Of a stretch of 64,000 nucleotides of DNA, positions 52,214 to 62,266 are shown in pieces (position 1 is the stretch's first letter; every line of letters begins with the position of its first letter). The notes below the pieces were generated by a model. It was not told where the DNA came from, made no database searches, and saw nothing but the letters and a program-made list of their open reading frames with translations. Source of the stretch: an uncultured Paracoccaceae bacterium (GTDB lineage: Bacteria > Pseudomonadota > Alphaproteobacteria > Rhodobacterales > Rhodobacteraceae); NCBI GenBank assembly GCA_937920555.1, contig CAKZTM010000030.1, positions 1 to 64,000 of the forward strand, written 5' to 3'. The position numbers were made by a program, and so were the translations under genes.

Positions 52214-54472
52214 ATGGAGAGTGCGGGCACTCCCGATTTGATAGCTGCGGCTGTCGATCTGCATGTCGCGCAACTACTGGCTTTAGTGGTCGTTCTAAGT
52301 GTTTTGTCGGCACTTGCCACTCACTTATTCCTGCGAAAAACTAACAAAAGAGAACACCCCAACAACACAAGCGGCGTGGATTTTCTATCTGACCATTGCG
52401 TTTTCCTTTTCTCCGGCAAAGCGCTGACATTCGCAACCAGCGACGCCCATGCTTTGCTTCACTCAATTACCGGGGATGATGCCAGTTGGGACAAGCTGGA
52501 ACGCCATTTTCAGGAACTGAGCCCCAATTTTTCCAAACACCTTGTCGCTCTTAACGAGCATGGGACCCCGTTTTTTGTCAGTACGAAGAATGAAGCCGGC
52601 GATTCTTACGAGGTAGAAGGACGCCCGCACCAGGGTTACGCGCTCGTTACAGTTTCCAAACTCAGTGCAGAGAAACGCGCGCACCAAAGAACTCAAACCC
52701 GTGATAACTCAGCCGTCGAAGAGACCGACAAAGTCGTGGAGCTCTTGGACGCCGCTCCGTGTCTTTTGTGGAGGCGCAAGGCCGATGGAACAATCCTTTG
52801 GGCGAACGATCAACTTTTGAAGATTGCAAATGTACAAACGCCCGGCCAAGCCCGAACCGCGTTGATGCTACCGCAATCACTGCTGCCACCAAATGAGGAC
52901 ACCAGTCTGGGCGCAGAAAGACGTGTGTCAATCAAGACCGGTTCTGAGGATGCGGAGCAATGGCTCAGAGTTCAAGAACAAGCAAACTCTGACGGTGACA
53001 TTATCGGATTTGCCACAAGCGCGGACGACATCGTTAAAGTAGAGCTTACCTTAGGCCGATTTGTGGCCACATTGACCGAGAGCTTTGCGCATCTGTCAAC
53101 CGGGTTGGCGATCTTTGATGCCGACCGGCGGCTTACAATCTTCAACCCGGCAATTGCTGACCTTGTTCAAATCGATCCCGGCTGGCTCGCGACCAGCCCC
53201 GGATTTCGCGAAGTTATGGACCGTATCCGCGAAGGCCAGATGATGCCCGAGCATAAAAACTCGCGCGAATGGAAGGCTCATATTCAAGACATCGAAACCA
53301 AGGCAGAGCAAGGCACATTGACAGAAAAATGGGTTCTGCCGTCTGGTCAAACCTTTAAGCTCACCGGCAGGCCACATCCGCATGGGGCCATTGCTTTGAT
53401 GATAGAAGATATCTCGACTCACATCTCCCTTGAGACACAGTATAAATCCGAGATAGAGCAAAGCCGCGCGACGCTCGACTATCTGACAGAATCTGTAGCC
53501 GTTTTCGACACCACTGGTGCATTGGTTTATACAAACAGCGCCTTTGTGGAACTGTGGGGGTTTGACCCTCAGACGTCAAAACAACCGCCAAATATCGTCT
53601 CCATAACTGCAGATTGGAGTGCCGCCTGCTGCCCCACGCCCGTTTGGGGTGATCTGCGCGAATTCGTGACAGGTATCGACCAACGCGCCTCATGGACTGC
53701 AGATCTTGAACTCAAGGATGGCCGCTTGGTGCAGGCGGTCTTTGCTCCACTCCCTGACGGCTCCACCCTAACGACTTTCACAAAAACCAGACGATCCAGC
53801 CTCAATGATGGGCAAGTCAGCGGAAGACTTATCGCCCAGTCTCGGGCACACGATGCCGACATCTCGTTACTGGAACTTGCGATTGAGCACATGCGTGAAG
53901 CAGTCCAAATGCTCAACGTCGAACTTGGCGGAAAGAAAAATCTGGAAGCTGCACCCGATCAAAACACCGATCCGGTTCGGGAAGTGATGAATTACGCCGA
54001 TCGTCTACTGTTATTGCGCAATGACCAAGCCAACCGCGATGTTGAAGCTACAGATTCTCTATCAGCCGATCTTCTCGCAATCATCGATGAAAAAGACGCC
54101 ACACTCAGTCTATCTTGCGAAGACATTATTGAAGACGGACAACTCTCGGCGGGAATGAAGCGCCTGCTGATTAACATGATGCTGGTTGCACGCTCTTTGA
54201 TCACACCACAGACCAATATCGACCTGTCAGTTGTGGCAATGGACGAAGGTCTTACAATTTCCTGCATGTTTAAAACAACTTTGGACGCGGGCGCAGACCC
54301 CGCAACCGCCGCTGGTCTGCCCTACCGGATCATGATGCGCTATATCGAAGAACAGGCCGGACATGGCGAGATTAGCCATCTCGATGAGCGTGGTTTTGTA
54401 AAAATTTCCTGTACAGTTCCAAAACCCACCACATCAGAAACCCAGTTACTTGTGGGATCGACAGCGCTCTAA
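52214..54472 (+). CDS. Membrane-anchored multi-PAS protein lacking kinase motifs
   Basis: A 752-residue protein. One membrane segment (about 19-40) is followed by several PAS-like domains. The best ones are at about 295-400 (SFAHLSTGLAIFDADRRLTI) and 415-520 (LTESVAVFDTTGALVYTNSA). The region where a histidine kinase would have its H-box reads ELAIEHMREAVQMLNVELGG, without HExxTP. The ATPase N and G boxes are not seen, only an eroded domain ending VKISCTVPKP. Related Rhodobacterales proteins in this position are usually called PAS sensor kinases, so this is probably a pseudokinase or a partner of RegB. Confidence 0.8.
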   Translation: MESAGTPDLIAAAVDLHVAQLLALVVVLSVLSALATHLFLRKTNKREHPNNTSGVDFLSDHCVFLFSGKALTFATSDAHALLHSITGDDASWDKLERHFQELSPNFSKHLVALNEHGTPFFVSTKNEAGDSYEVEGRPHQGYALVTVSKLSAEKRAHQRTQTRDNSAVEETDKVVELLDAAPCLLWRRKADGTILWANDQLLKIANVQTPGQARTALMLPQSLLPPNEDTSLGAERRVSIKTGSEDAEQWLRVQEQANSDGDIIGFATSADDIVKVELTLGRFVATLTESFAHLSTGLAIFDADRRLTIFNPAIADLVQIDPGWLATSPGFREVMDRIREGQMMPEHKNSREWKAHIQDIETKAEQGTLTEKWVLPSGQTFKLTGRPHPHGAIALMIEDISTHISLETQYKSEIEQSRATLDYLTESVAVFDTTGALVYTNSAFVELWGFDPQTSKQPPNIVSITADWSAACCPTPVWGDLREFVTGIDQRASWTADLELKDGRLVQAVFAPLPDGSTLTTFTKTRRSSLNDGQVSGRLIAQSRAHDADISLLELAIEHMREAVQMLNVELGGKKNLEAAPDQNTDPVREVMNYADRLLLLRNDQANRDVEATDSLSADLLAIIDEKDATLSLSCEDIIEDGQLSAGMKRLLINMMLVARSLITPQTNIDLSVVAMDEGLTISCMFKTTLDAGADPATAAGLPYRIMMRYIEEQAGHGEISHLDERGFVKISCTVPKPTTSETQLLVGSTAL

Positions 54473-54548
54473 GCGCGTGAGAATAGCAACTTGTATTCAC
54501 CTATGTTTACTCTCAGATTGGGATCTAACCCTACCAGTCGGAGACGTC

Positions 54549-55046
54549 GTGCATTCCCGTTTAGTATTGGCATCAGAAGTAGAAACGCGGCATCTGGCGA
54601 AAGCTATGCTGCCTCACCTAAAGCCTGGAGATTGCTTGCTTCTAGAAGGCCCCGTGGGCGCAGGCAAATCAGCATTTGCGCGCGCATTGATCCAACAACA
54701 GATGGCACAGGACGGTACAGTTGAAGACGTCCCCTCTCCGACGTTTACATTGGTTCAAAACTACGAGACATCCCGCGGACCCTTTTGCCATGCTGATCTA
54801 TACCGCCTGTCGGACAGTACCGAATTGATCGAGCTGGATTTCCCAGATGTTTTTGAAAGCGCAATTTGCCTGATCGAATGGCCTGCGCGATTGGGATCTT
54901 TAAAGCCTGAGCGACACCTTCTGGTAACACTCGATATTAGGGCAGAACCGGAAATGCGGAACATTACATTGCGCACCTTCGGCCAAGGGTGGGAATGGGT
55001 CCAAGAGCTAGAGGCAGCCACGCAATTTCCAACAAACGTTGCGTGA
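54549..55046 (+). CDS. tsaE: tRNA threonylcarbamoyladenosine biosynthesis ATPase TsaE
   Basis: About 165 residues. The P-loop is LLLEGPVGAGKSAFARALIQ; SPTFTLVQNYE and FCHADLYRLSD and LIEWPARLG are family motifs. It drives the TsaBD complex that makes t6A37 in tRNAs reading ANN codons. The GTG at 54549 is chosen for the GGAG five bases upstream and normal length; an earlier frame start inside the PAS gene is not needed. Leads directly into addB. Confidence 0.93.
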   Translation: MHSRLVLASEVETRHLAKAMLPHLKPGDCLLLEGPVGAGKSAFARALIQQQMAQDGTVEDVPSPTFTLVQNYETSRGPFCHADLYRLSDSTELIELDFPDVFESAICLIEWPARLGSLKPERHLLVTLDIRAEPEMRNITLRTFGQGWEWVQELEAATQFPTNVA

Positions 55047-55047
55047 C

Positions 55048-58005
55048 ATGAGTTCGGCTTTTAGTCCCCATGATCATTCCGGTATTTTTGGAATACCGCC
55101 AGGCTGCGATTTCTCCGTCACCTTCCTGAACGGCCTCAAAGAACGCCTGAAGGACCACCCGCCCGAGGCTCTGGCTCAGGTGGAAATATACACCAACACG
55201 CAACGCGCAAAACGACGTTGGGAAGACCTTCTCATCGACGGCAATGCCGGACTGCTTCCACAAATTCGCGTCGTAACCGATATTGGCAACGATCCCATTC
55301 TTGGCGGACCAGTTGACCCAAATCAAACCGCACTTTTGACACGCCTAAACCTGATGCAGGCCGTCAAGATACTCTTGGAAAGCGGCGTTTCTCTTGCTCC
55401 ACCTTCTGCCGCTTTTGAATTGGCAATTTCACTTCAGAAACTCCTTGATGAAATGGAAGGTGAAAACGTTGATCCTCGGGCACTTGAAAACCTCGACGTA
55501 GGTGAGCATTCCAATCATTGGCAAACAGCTCTTCGCTTCTTGCAGGTAATAGAGCAGACCGCTCTTGCCGCCGACATACCTGAATTAGGGTCAGACGCCC
55601 GACAACGAGATGCCACGGAAGCTTTGGCACAAAGATGGGCTAAAAATCCGCCTCAACATCCGGTCTTCGTTGCCGGTTCAACGGGTTCGCGAGGAACAAC
55701 AGCCCGCCTGATGGAGGCGGTTCTGACGCTACCCAATGGTGGGATCATATTGCCGGGATTTGATTTTGACCTCGACCCGGACAGTTGGGAAAAACTCGCT
55801 AACCAAAAAGACGCGGCCACAGACCATCCGCAATACGGATTTAGACAATTGGCGGACCGTTTGGGCTTTGATTTTAACACAGTGAAAAATTGGGCGGACA
55901 TAAGCCCGGTTGAGCCCGCCCGAAATTCTTTGATCTCGCTGGCCATGTGTCCCGCTCCGGTTACCGATCAATGGTTATCCAAGGGACCGGAACATATAGA
56001 GATGCTACCCAGATCCACCGGTAATCTACAACTCATGGAGGCCCCAAATGAGCGGTTTGAGGCAGCAGCCATTGCCTTGGCTCTGCGCGAGGCCGTCGAA
56101 GAAAACAAGCGCGCCGTTCTAATTACCCCGGATGCGACCCTGTCTCGCCGTGTCACCGCTGACCTTGAAAGATGGGGGATCGTACCCGATGACAGCGCCG
56201 GGGTTCCGTTGCGCTTTACACCGCCCGCGGTCTTCACTGATCTTGTCGTCCAAGCGGCCCAAGAGCAGTTAAGCACAACCGATTTTCTGGCCATTCTCAA
56301 ACATCCGCTTTGCGCAACCGGCTGGGATCGCGGGAAACACCTTTCACTAACGCGGAAACTGGACGCGGAAAAATTGCGCGACATGGGTCCGGTCATTGAT
56401 TGGAGCGCACTCAATGATTGGGCCTCAGGTGTTGAAGGCGCTTCTCTTTGGGTTGGTTGGCTCCGAAGTGTATTTGAGCGATTGACGGCAAACCCCCAGG
56501 CCACTCTCTTAGACCACATGACAACCCATAAGCTGGTCGCATCGCAATTGGTGTCAGGGCCACAGGATGGAACAGACGACGCGTTATGGGACAAAGCCGC
56601 AGGTCAAAAGATCGCAGAGGTGTTCGGGCAAATCTCACAAGAGAGCGATTTTGCCCCTCTCCTTTCACGGTATGAATACTCAAGTATTTTTCGCAATATT
56701 GTGGCGTCCGAGACCGTCCGTGAGGAGGGCTTTTTGCCCGACAAGCGGATTGCCATTTGGGGACAACTTGAGGCGCGCGTACAAGCCGCCGATCTGGTTA
56801 TTCTTGGCGGATTGAACGAGGGAACATGGCCTAAACTGGCCCCGCCAGATCCGTGGCTCAGCCGGGATATGAGGCAAGTACTGGGTCTGCAATCACCTGA
56901 ACGACGTATTGGTCTATCAGCTCATGACTTTCAACAAGCCATCGCGAACAGCCATGTGATCCTCAGCCGGGCTGAAAAGGAAAACAACACACCCACAGTG
57001 GCGTCGCGGTGGTTAACAAGATTGGAGAATTTGCTGCTCGGTCTGGGCGATGCCGGCAAACAGACCCTAAGCGACATGCGCGCGCGCGGCTCAAGTTACT
57101 TGCAACTGGCGCAAACAATTGACATGCCCGCTCAGGATACGCCCGCTGCGCCCCGTCCATGCCCAGCGCCACCACTCACCAGCAGACCGGAGAGGATATC
57201 TGTCACACAAGTAGAGCGGCTCATCCGGGATCCGTTTTCCATCTATGCCGGAAGCATTCTCAAACTAAGACCACTTTTTCCTATAGGCAGGTCAGCCGAT
57301 GCACGCGATCGCGGTACCAGTTTCCACAAAGTTCTAGAAAATTTCGTCAGCGCCATTTCCAAAGGCGCACCGCCCAATGCGCGGGAGATATTTGATCAGA
57401 TCGCAGATGAGACACTGGCCGAAGAGGTACCTTGGCCCTCGGAACGACGGCTTTGGCTGGGGCGCCTTTCGCGCATTGCGGACAGCTTCATAGAACGGGA
57501 AAGGGCGCGTCAGGCGCTAGGCGAACCACGTTTTCAGGAAATTTTGGGTGCAATCAAAATTCTGGATTTCTCCAGAGAACTCACACTATCGTGCAAGGCT
57601 GACCGGATCGATGTGGCAAAAGATGGGTCCATCGCCATCTACGACTATAAATCTAGCCTTCCTACGAAAACTCAGGAAAGACTGTTTTCAAAACAGCTTG
57701 AGCTGGAAGCTCACATGGCGATGCAAGGCGGGTTTGGGCCACTTGGCCGCGCCCGTGCTACGCGTCTTGAAATCATCGGCCTGTCCAAACCCAATGATTA
57801 TATGGAACTTGATTGCGACCCCGATGTAATCGCTGAAATGTGGCTTGAATTCCTTAAAGTCATGGCTCATTTCGAAGACCCTCAAAATGGGTACGCCGCT
57901 CGCTTGCGCCCCATGCGCGCAGATCAATGGGGGGATTACGATCATTTAGCTCGGCGCGGTGAGTGGGAAGACAATGCCCCATTAACCACTAGGCAAGTCC
58001 CATGA
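55048..58005 (+). CDS. addB: Double-strand break repair protein AddB
   Basis: About 985 residues; partner of AddA in the helicase-nuclease that processes DNA double-strand breaks for RecA, as alphaproteobacteria use instead of RecBCD. The alphaproteobacterial AddB pattern is present: GIPPGCDFSVTFLNGLKERL at the start, VILGGLNEGTWPKLAPPDPW in the middle, and a C-terminal PD-(D/E)XK nuclease with DRIDVAKDGSIAIYDYKSS. It starts two bases after tsaE and overlaps addA by 4 bases. Confidence 0.95.
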   Translation: MSSAFSPHDHSGIFGIPPGCDFSVTFLNGLKERLKDHPPEALAQVEIYTNTQRAKRRWEDLLIDGNAGLLPQIRVVTDIGNDPILGGPVDPNQTALLTRLNLMQAVKILLESGVSLAPPSAAFELAISLQKLLDEMEGENVDPRALENLDVGEHSNHWQTALRFLQVIEQTALAADIPELGSDARQRDATEALAQRWAKNPPQHPVFVAGSTGSRGTTARLMEAVLTLPNGGIILPGFDFDLDPDSWEKLANQKDAATDHPQYGFRQLADRLGFDFNTVKNWADISPVEPARNSLISLAMCPAPVTDQWLSKGPEHIEMLPRSTGNLQLMEAPNERFEAAAIALALREAVEENKRAVLITPDATLSRRVTADLERWGIVPDDSAGVPLRFTPPAVFTDLVVQAAQEQLSTTDFLAILKHPLCATGWDRGKHLSLTRKLDAEKLRDMGPVIDWSALNDWASGVEGASLWVGWLRSVFERLTANPQATLLDHMTTHKLVASQLVSGPQDGTDDALWDKAAGQKIAEVFGQISQESDFAPLLSRYEYSSIFRNIVASETVREEGFLPDKRIAIWGQLEARVQAADLVILGGLNEGTWPKLAPPDPWLSRDMRQVLGLQSPERRIGLSAHDFQQAIANSHVILSRAEKENNTPTVASRWLTRLENLLLGLGDAGKQTLSDMRARGSSYLQLAQTIDMPAQDTPAAPRPCPAPPLTSRPERISVTQVERLIRDPFSIYAGSILKLRPLFPIGRSADARDRGTSFHKVLENFVSAISKGAPPNAREIFDQIADETLAEEVPWPSERRLWLGRLSRIADSFIERERARQALGEPRFQEILGAIKILDFSRELTLSCKADRIDVAKDGSIAIYDYKSSLPTKTQERLFSKQLELEAHMAMQGGFGPLGRARATRLEIIGLSKPNDYMELDCDPDVIAEMWLEFLKVMAHFEDPQNGYAARLRPMRADQWGDYDHLARRGEWEDNAPLTTRQVP

Positions 58006-61000
58006 TCGCAGATGCCACAAAACTTCAAAACTTGGCCTCCCGGCCCGAAAGCTCTGCCTGGGTTTCTGCAAATGCCGGATCAGGCAAAACGAGAGTTCTA
58101 ACAGACCGGGTTGCCCGGCTTCTGTTGGCCGGTAATCAGCCGCAAAAAATTCTGTGCCTGACCTATACCAAAGCCGCCGCCGCCGAGATGCAAAACCGGC
58201 TGTTCAAGCGTCTTGGCGAATGGGCAATGATGGACGATGCATCATTGCGCGCGGCCCTGACGATGGTTGGGGAGAACGGCGACCAATACGGCGTTGAGGC
58301 CCTTCGGCAGACAAGAACCCACTTTGCGCGCGCATTGGAAACACCCGGTGGGCTAAAGATTCAGACCATCCACGCGTTTTGCGCAGGTCTCTTGCGCCGA
58401 TTTCCAGTGGAGGCGGGCATCTCCCCACAGTTTAGGGAAATGGAGGAAGGACAAACTGCCCTTCTTCGTGCGAGCATTCTGGACGATATGGCGCGGGCAG
58501 ATGATCCAAAAGCGTTTGATGCGCTGGCCCGAAACCTGACCAATGAAGATGGGTTGGACCGACTGCTTCTCGATGTTTTGAAAAACCGAGACTTGTTCAA
58601 CCAATTTGATCGGCACGTGTTGGCGGCAAAATTGGGGGTAGCGGCAGACGCAACCGCTTCAGATATCCAAACCGCCGCAATGACAGCCCTAAAAGAAGAT
58701 ATAAGCCAAGCGCTGATTAGCTATCTTGCGTCAAGTACCGTTGGGAAGGAAAAAACCGCTGGGCACGCTCTGGATATCGCAGTTAAAGCAGAGGCCGCTC
58801 AGGCATTGAATGCGCTGGAAGATGGCTTTCTAACCAAGGCAAAAACGCCACTCGCCAGCGGATTGCCGTCGGCAAATACAAAGAAAAATCAAAGTGACTT
58901 CGCCCAAGCCCTAGAACACATCAAAGAGACGGTATTTGAAGCCCGGCAGAAGGTTCTCGCTATTCGCGCCCTCAACCGTGCCCATGACCTGCATTTATTC
59001 GCGAAACCCTTCATTCAGAATTACGAGGCCGCAAAATCCGCTCAAAGTTTGCTCGACTTCGATGACCTCATTTACCGCACGCGAAATCTGCTTTCGACCC
59101 AAGACATGACCCAATGGGTGCTTTACCGGCTGGACAACGGGATTGACCATATTTTGGTGGATGAGGCACAGGACACATCGCCTATTCAATGGGACATTAT
59201 CCAACATTTAAGCGAAGAATTTACGGCCGGACAAAGTGCATCACCAACCAACCGAACGCTTTTTGTCGTTGGGGACAAGAAGCAGTCAATCTTTGGGTTT
59301 CAGGGCGCCGACCCAGATGAATTTCATGCCAAAAAGGACGAGTTTGGAGCCCGCTTCTCAAACGCCTCAAAGAAGCTCGATACAATTGAGCTGCCGACAT
59401 CGTTTCGAAGCGCAAAGCCCATCCTTGAGCTGGTGGATCAAGCCTTTCGCGATGATCAAGGCGCATTGGGTGGCCCGCCGGTGCATTTGGCGTTGGATGA
59501 AACACCGGGCCGGGTCGATCTGTGGCCATTTGAGAAGCCTTCGGGCGAAAAGAACAACCATCCTTGGTGGAGCCCGGTCGATACGATCCCAGATGAAAAC
59601 CCGGTGCATGTACTGGCCTCCAAAATAGCACGCTATGTTAAAGATCTGATCGTCACCAAAACCTCGCTTCCCACCAAAGATGGCAGTAGGCCCATCCAGC
59701 CCGGTGATTTTTTGATCCTCGTGCGGTCCCGGACGCGGTTTTTCCATATCTTAATCGACCAACTCAAGAAAAATGACGTGCCCGTTGCCGGTGCCGACCG
59801 CATGAAAATCGGGGAGCAATTGGCGGTTCGCGACTTACTTTCGCTGTTGCGGTTTTTGGACAATGAGCTGGACGATCTATCATTGGCCGAAGCTCTGAGA
59901 TCCCCGATATTCGGGCTGACCGAGGGCGAATTGTTCGAATGTGCTCATGGCAGGAAGGGCAGCTTATGGGACGCATTGCGCAAGAGCCGTCATACCAGCG
60001 CGATAGAGATGCTGGGGGACCTGCGTAAAAACGCGGACTTCATCCGTCCATACGAGCTGCTCAGCCGCATTTTGACATTTCAAGGGACGCGCGAACGCAT
60101 GACTGCGCGCCTCGGTATGGAGTGCCAAGACGCCATTGACGAGCTGTTGTCCCAAACAATCGCGTTTGAGGCCGTTCAAGCCCCCACTTTGGGCGGATTT
60201 CTTCATTGGCTTTCCGTGCGTGACATCGAGATCAAACGCGATATGGATGCCGGCCGCAACGAAGTCAGGGTCATGACAGTCCATGGCGCAAAAGGCCTTG
60301 AAGCGCCCGTTGTGATGTTACCAGACACTACCGTGCTCAGCCCCGGCAACAAGAAGCCTCCAATTGGCGAGGTTGATGGTCAGGCCTTTTGGTCGCAATC
60401 CAAGGAAAACGAGCCACTTGCCTTGCAAGAGATTGATAAGGCGCGGGCCGAGCGAGACAAATACGAATATGCGCGGCTGCTCTATGTGGCGCTCACGCGG
60501 GCTGAAAACTGGCTTATTGTTGCTGGTGCCGGCCAAGAACATTCGGACCAACATCGGTGGTACACTCGGGTTGCCAATGCCATGACAGCTTTGGACGCCA
60601 CACAAAACGGAGATGTATTGTCCCTCACCCACAACTGGCAGGGTGATCACATTGAGACGCCACAAACCGAAACGACCTCCCCCACCCACCCGAATTGGAT
60701 GCGGGAAAAACCAAAAGCCCATCCCAAACCAATGGAGCCGATATCTCCATCGAAATTTGCGGGTCCGCATGCGCTTCCGGGTGATCATGATGATAATGGC
60801 ACAAAGCGTGGTGATCTTATCCACCGGCTTTTGGAGGTTTTGCCAACTCAACCGGAACAGGAATGGGCCGATCTAACGGCCCAGCTTTGCACACCGGATT
60901 TCGATCCTACTGATATCCTTCAAGAAGTCGCGGGCGTGATCAACAACCCAGATCTGGCCAACTTGTTTGACCAACAGGCATTGGTCGAGGTCGCGATCAC

Positions 61001-61295
61001 AGCGCAATTGGATGAGCGTGATGGGCAGGTCATGTCTGGACGTATCGACAGACTGGTTATATCCCCCGATCAAATCTTGGCTGTTGATTTTAAATCCAAC
61101 CGTGTGATCCCGCCCGATGTTGCCAAAGTTCCCAAAGCAATTTTGGCCCAACAAGGCGCCTATGCCGCCGCTTTGCTGAAAATTTATCCCCAACATGAGA
61201 TTAAAACAGCAATTGTTTGGACCAGAACTTCACAGCTTATGGCATTGCCGCACGATGACGTGATCGAAGCCCTCCGGTCTGCAACAACATCTTGA
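58002..61295 (+). CDS. addA: Double-strand break repair helicase AddA
   Basis: A 1097-residue UvrD-type helicase with nuclease tail. Walker A is SANAGSGKTRVLTDRVARLL; Walker B is HILVDEAQDTSPIQWDII; motif III VVGDKKQSIFGFQGADPDEF; motif V VRVMTVHGAKGLEAPVVMLP; motif VI YVALTRAENWL. The C-terminal nuclease has the acidic-Lys motif ILAVDFKSN. It is translationally coupled to addB (ATGA). Confidence 0.97.
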   Translation: MIADATKLQNLASRPESSAWVSANAGSGKTRVLTDRVARLLLAGNQPQKILCLTYTKAAAAEMQNRLFKRLGEWAMMDDASLRAALTMVGENGDQYGVEALRQTRTHFARALETPGGLKIQTIHAFCAGLLRRFPVEAGISPQFREMEEGQTALLRASILDDMARADDPKAFDALARNLTNEDGLDRLLLDVLKNRDLFNQFDRHVLAAKLGVAADATASDIQTAAMTALKEDISQALISYLASSTVGKEKTAGHALDIAVKAEAAQALNALEDGFLTKAKTPLASGLPSANTKKNQSDFAQALEHIKETVFEARQKVLAIRALNRAHDLHLFAKPFIQNYEAAKSAQSLLDFDDLIYRTRNLLSTQDMTQWVLYRLDNGIDHILVDEAQDTSPIQWDIIQHLSEEFTAGQSASPTNRTLFVVGDKKQSIFGFQGADPDEFHAKKDEFGARFSNASKKLDTIELPTSFRSAKPILELVDQAFRDDQGALGGPPVHLALDETPGRVDLWPFEKPSGEKNNHPWWSPVDTIPDENPVHVLASKIARYVKDLIVTKTSLPTKDGSRPIQPGDFLILVRSRTRFFHILIDQLKKNDVPVAGADRMKIGEQLAVRDLLSLLRFLDNELDDLSLAEALRSPIFGLTEGELFECAHGRKGSLWDALRKSRHTSAIEMLGDLRKNADFIRPYELLSRILTFQGTRERMTARLGMECQDAIDELLSQTIAFEAVQAPTLGGFLHWLSVRDIEIKRDMDAGRNEVRVMTVHGAKGLEAPVVMLPDTTVLSPGNKKPPIGEVDGQAFWSQSKENEPLALQEIDKARAERDKYEYARLLYVALTRAENWLIVAGAGQEHSDQHRWYTRVANAMTALDATQNGDVLSLTHNWQGDHIETPQTETTSPTHPNWMREKPKAHPKPMEPISPSKFAGPHALPGDHDDNGTKRGDLIHRLLEVLPTQPEQEWADLTAQLCTPDFDPTDILQEVAGVINNPDLANLFDQQALVEVAITAQLDERDGQVMSGRIDRLVISPDQILAVDFKSNRVIPPDVAKVPKAILAQQGAYAAALLKIYPQHEIKTAIVWTRTSQLMALPHDDVIEALRSATTS

Positions 61296-61359
61296 CCAGA
61301 CAAAGTCGGATACCTAGGTTGACGCTCTAAATATTGAAGTACCGACTGGAGCAAAGAAA

Positions 61360-61680
61360 ATGGCCACCGTTAAAGTAACAGACGACACATTCGAGGCTGA
61401 AGTGAAAAACTCAGATATCCCTGTTGTCGTAGATTTTTGGGCAGAATGGTGCGGCCCATGCAAACAGATTGGCCCGGCTCTTGAAGAGCTTGCAGCCGAA
61501 TATGATGGCCGTATCAAGATTGCTAAGGTCAATGTTGACGAAAACCCCAACTCGCCGTCGCAGTTTGGTGTTCGCGGCATTCCTGCTCTGTTCATGTTCA
61601 AAGGTGGCGAGGTCGTCTCAAACAAAACCGGCGCGGCACCCAAAGCGGCACTCCAAGGCTGGATTGAAGAAAGTCTCTAA
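61360..61680 (+). CDS. trxA: Thioredoxin
   Basis: A 106-residue dithiol protein with active site [21 protein letters not shown] and the cis-Pro region [11 protein letters not shown]. It keeps cytosolic proteins reduced and serves ribonucleotide reductase. It follows addA with a 64-base gap, which is the usual neighbourhood in Rhodobacterales. A strong terminator lies 26 bases after its stop. Confidence 0.97.
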   Translation: MATVKVTDDTFEAEVKNSDIPVVVDFWAEWCGPCKQIGPALEELAAEYDGRIKIAKVNVDENPNSPSQFGVRGIPALFMFKGGEVVSNKTGAAPKAALQGWIEESL

Positions 61681-61682
61681 GC

Positions 61683-62120
61683 TTGCGACAAAACCGAATT
61701 TTAAGCGGCGTCCGAAATTTTGGACGCCGTTTTTTGTTTGCCTGGTTGTTGGGCATTGCTGGTCTAGCCACAGCCACCGCAAATACGCGCGACCTTGAAG
61801 TGCTTTTCGGCACTTGGGGAAATGACCAACAATGTGCGGGTGAAATGATCAAAGAGGGCGGTACGCTGCGCGCCAAGCCGTTCATTTTAGGTCCCGAGTG
61901 GCTTAAGCATGGCGCGGCTTGGTGCCGTCTGGACTGGTTTCCCGCCCAAACGCAGCCAAGCCGCATTTTTGTGGCTGCTCGGGCCCTGTGCGGCGAGGAT
62001 GCAGCCAGACCCTATGGGCTGGCATTTCTCTATGAGGTGCAAGACGGAATAGAGCAAATGACGTTATTTTGGGATGAGGTGCTGGTGAACGGCCCCTTGC
62101 CCAGATGCGCCTCATCCTAA
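61683..62120 (+). CDS. Small secreted protein of unknown function, start uncertain
   Basis: At most 145 residues. The hydrophobic stretch LFAWLLGIAGLATATA is a signal peptide, and the mature part has four Cys (QQCAG, AWCRL, RALCG, PRCAS), probably two disulfides. A TTG at 61683 would place the trxA terminator inside the coding region. A TTG at 61734 right after the hairpin gives MFAWLLGIAGLATATA, a better signal-peptide length. In that case translation starts at the T-run. No database family is recognised. Confidence 0.6.
   Translation: MRQNRILSGVRNFGRRFLFAWLLGIAGLATATANTRDLEVLFGTWGNDQQCAGEMIKEGGTLRAKPFILGPEWLKHGAAWCRLDWFPAQTQPSRIFVAARALCGEDAARPYGLAFLYEVQDGIEQMTLFWDEVLVNGPLPRCASS
61706..61735 (+). 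terminator. Rho-independent terminator of trxA
   Basis: CGGCGTCC (61706-61713) pairs perfectly with GGACGCCG (61722-61729), followed by six T. It is a textbook terminator. It overlaps the 5' end of the next open frame, so the downstream protein must be made from read-through or from a start after the hairpin. Confidence 0.93.
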
Positions 62121-62266
62121 AGGCGGTCACGTCACCCCACCTTTTGAGAGACCTAAACAAAGCGCTGCTCAATTGGACAGACAACCCAAAGCCGCTCCGC
62201 GTTAACCAAACTTAAACGCCGCTGCCTTCATGCCTTAACCAGCGTTGCAACAACTGGGAGTAAGAC

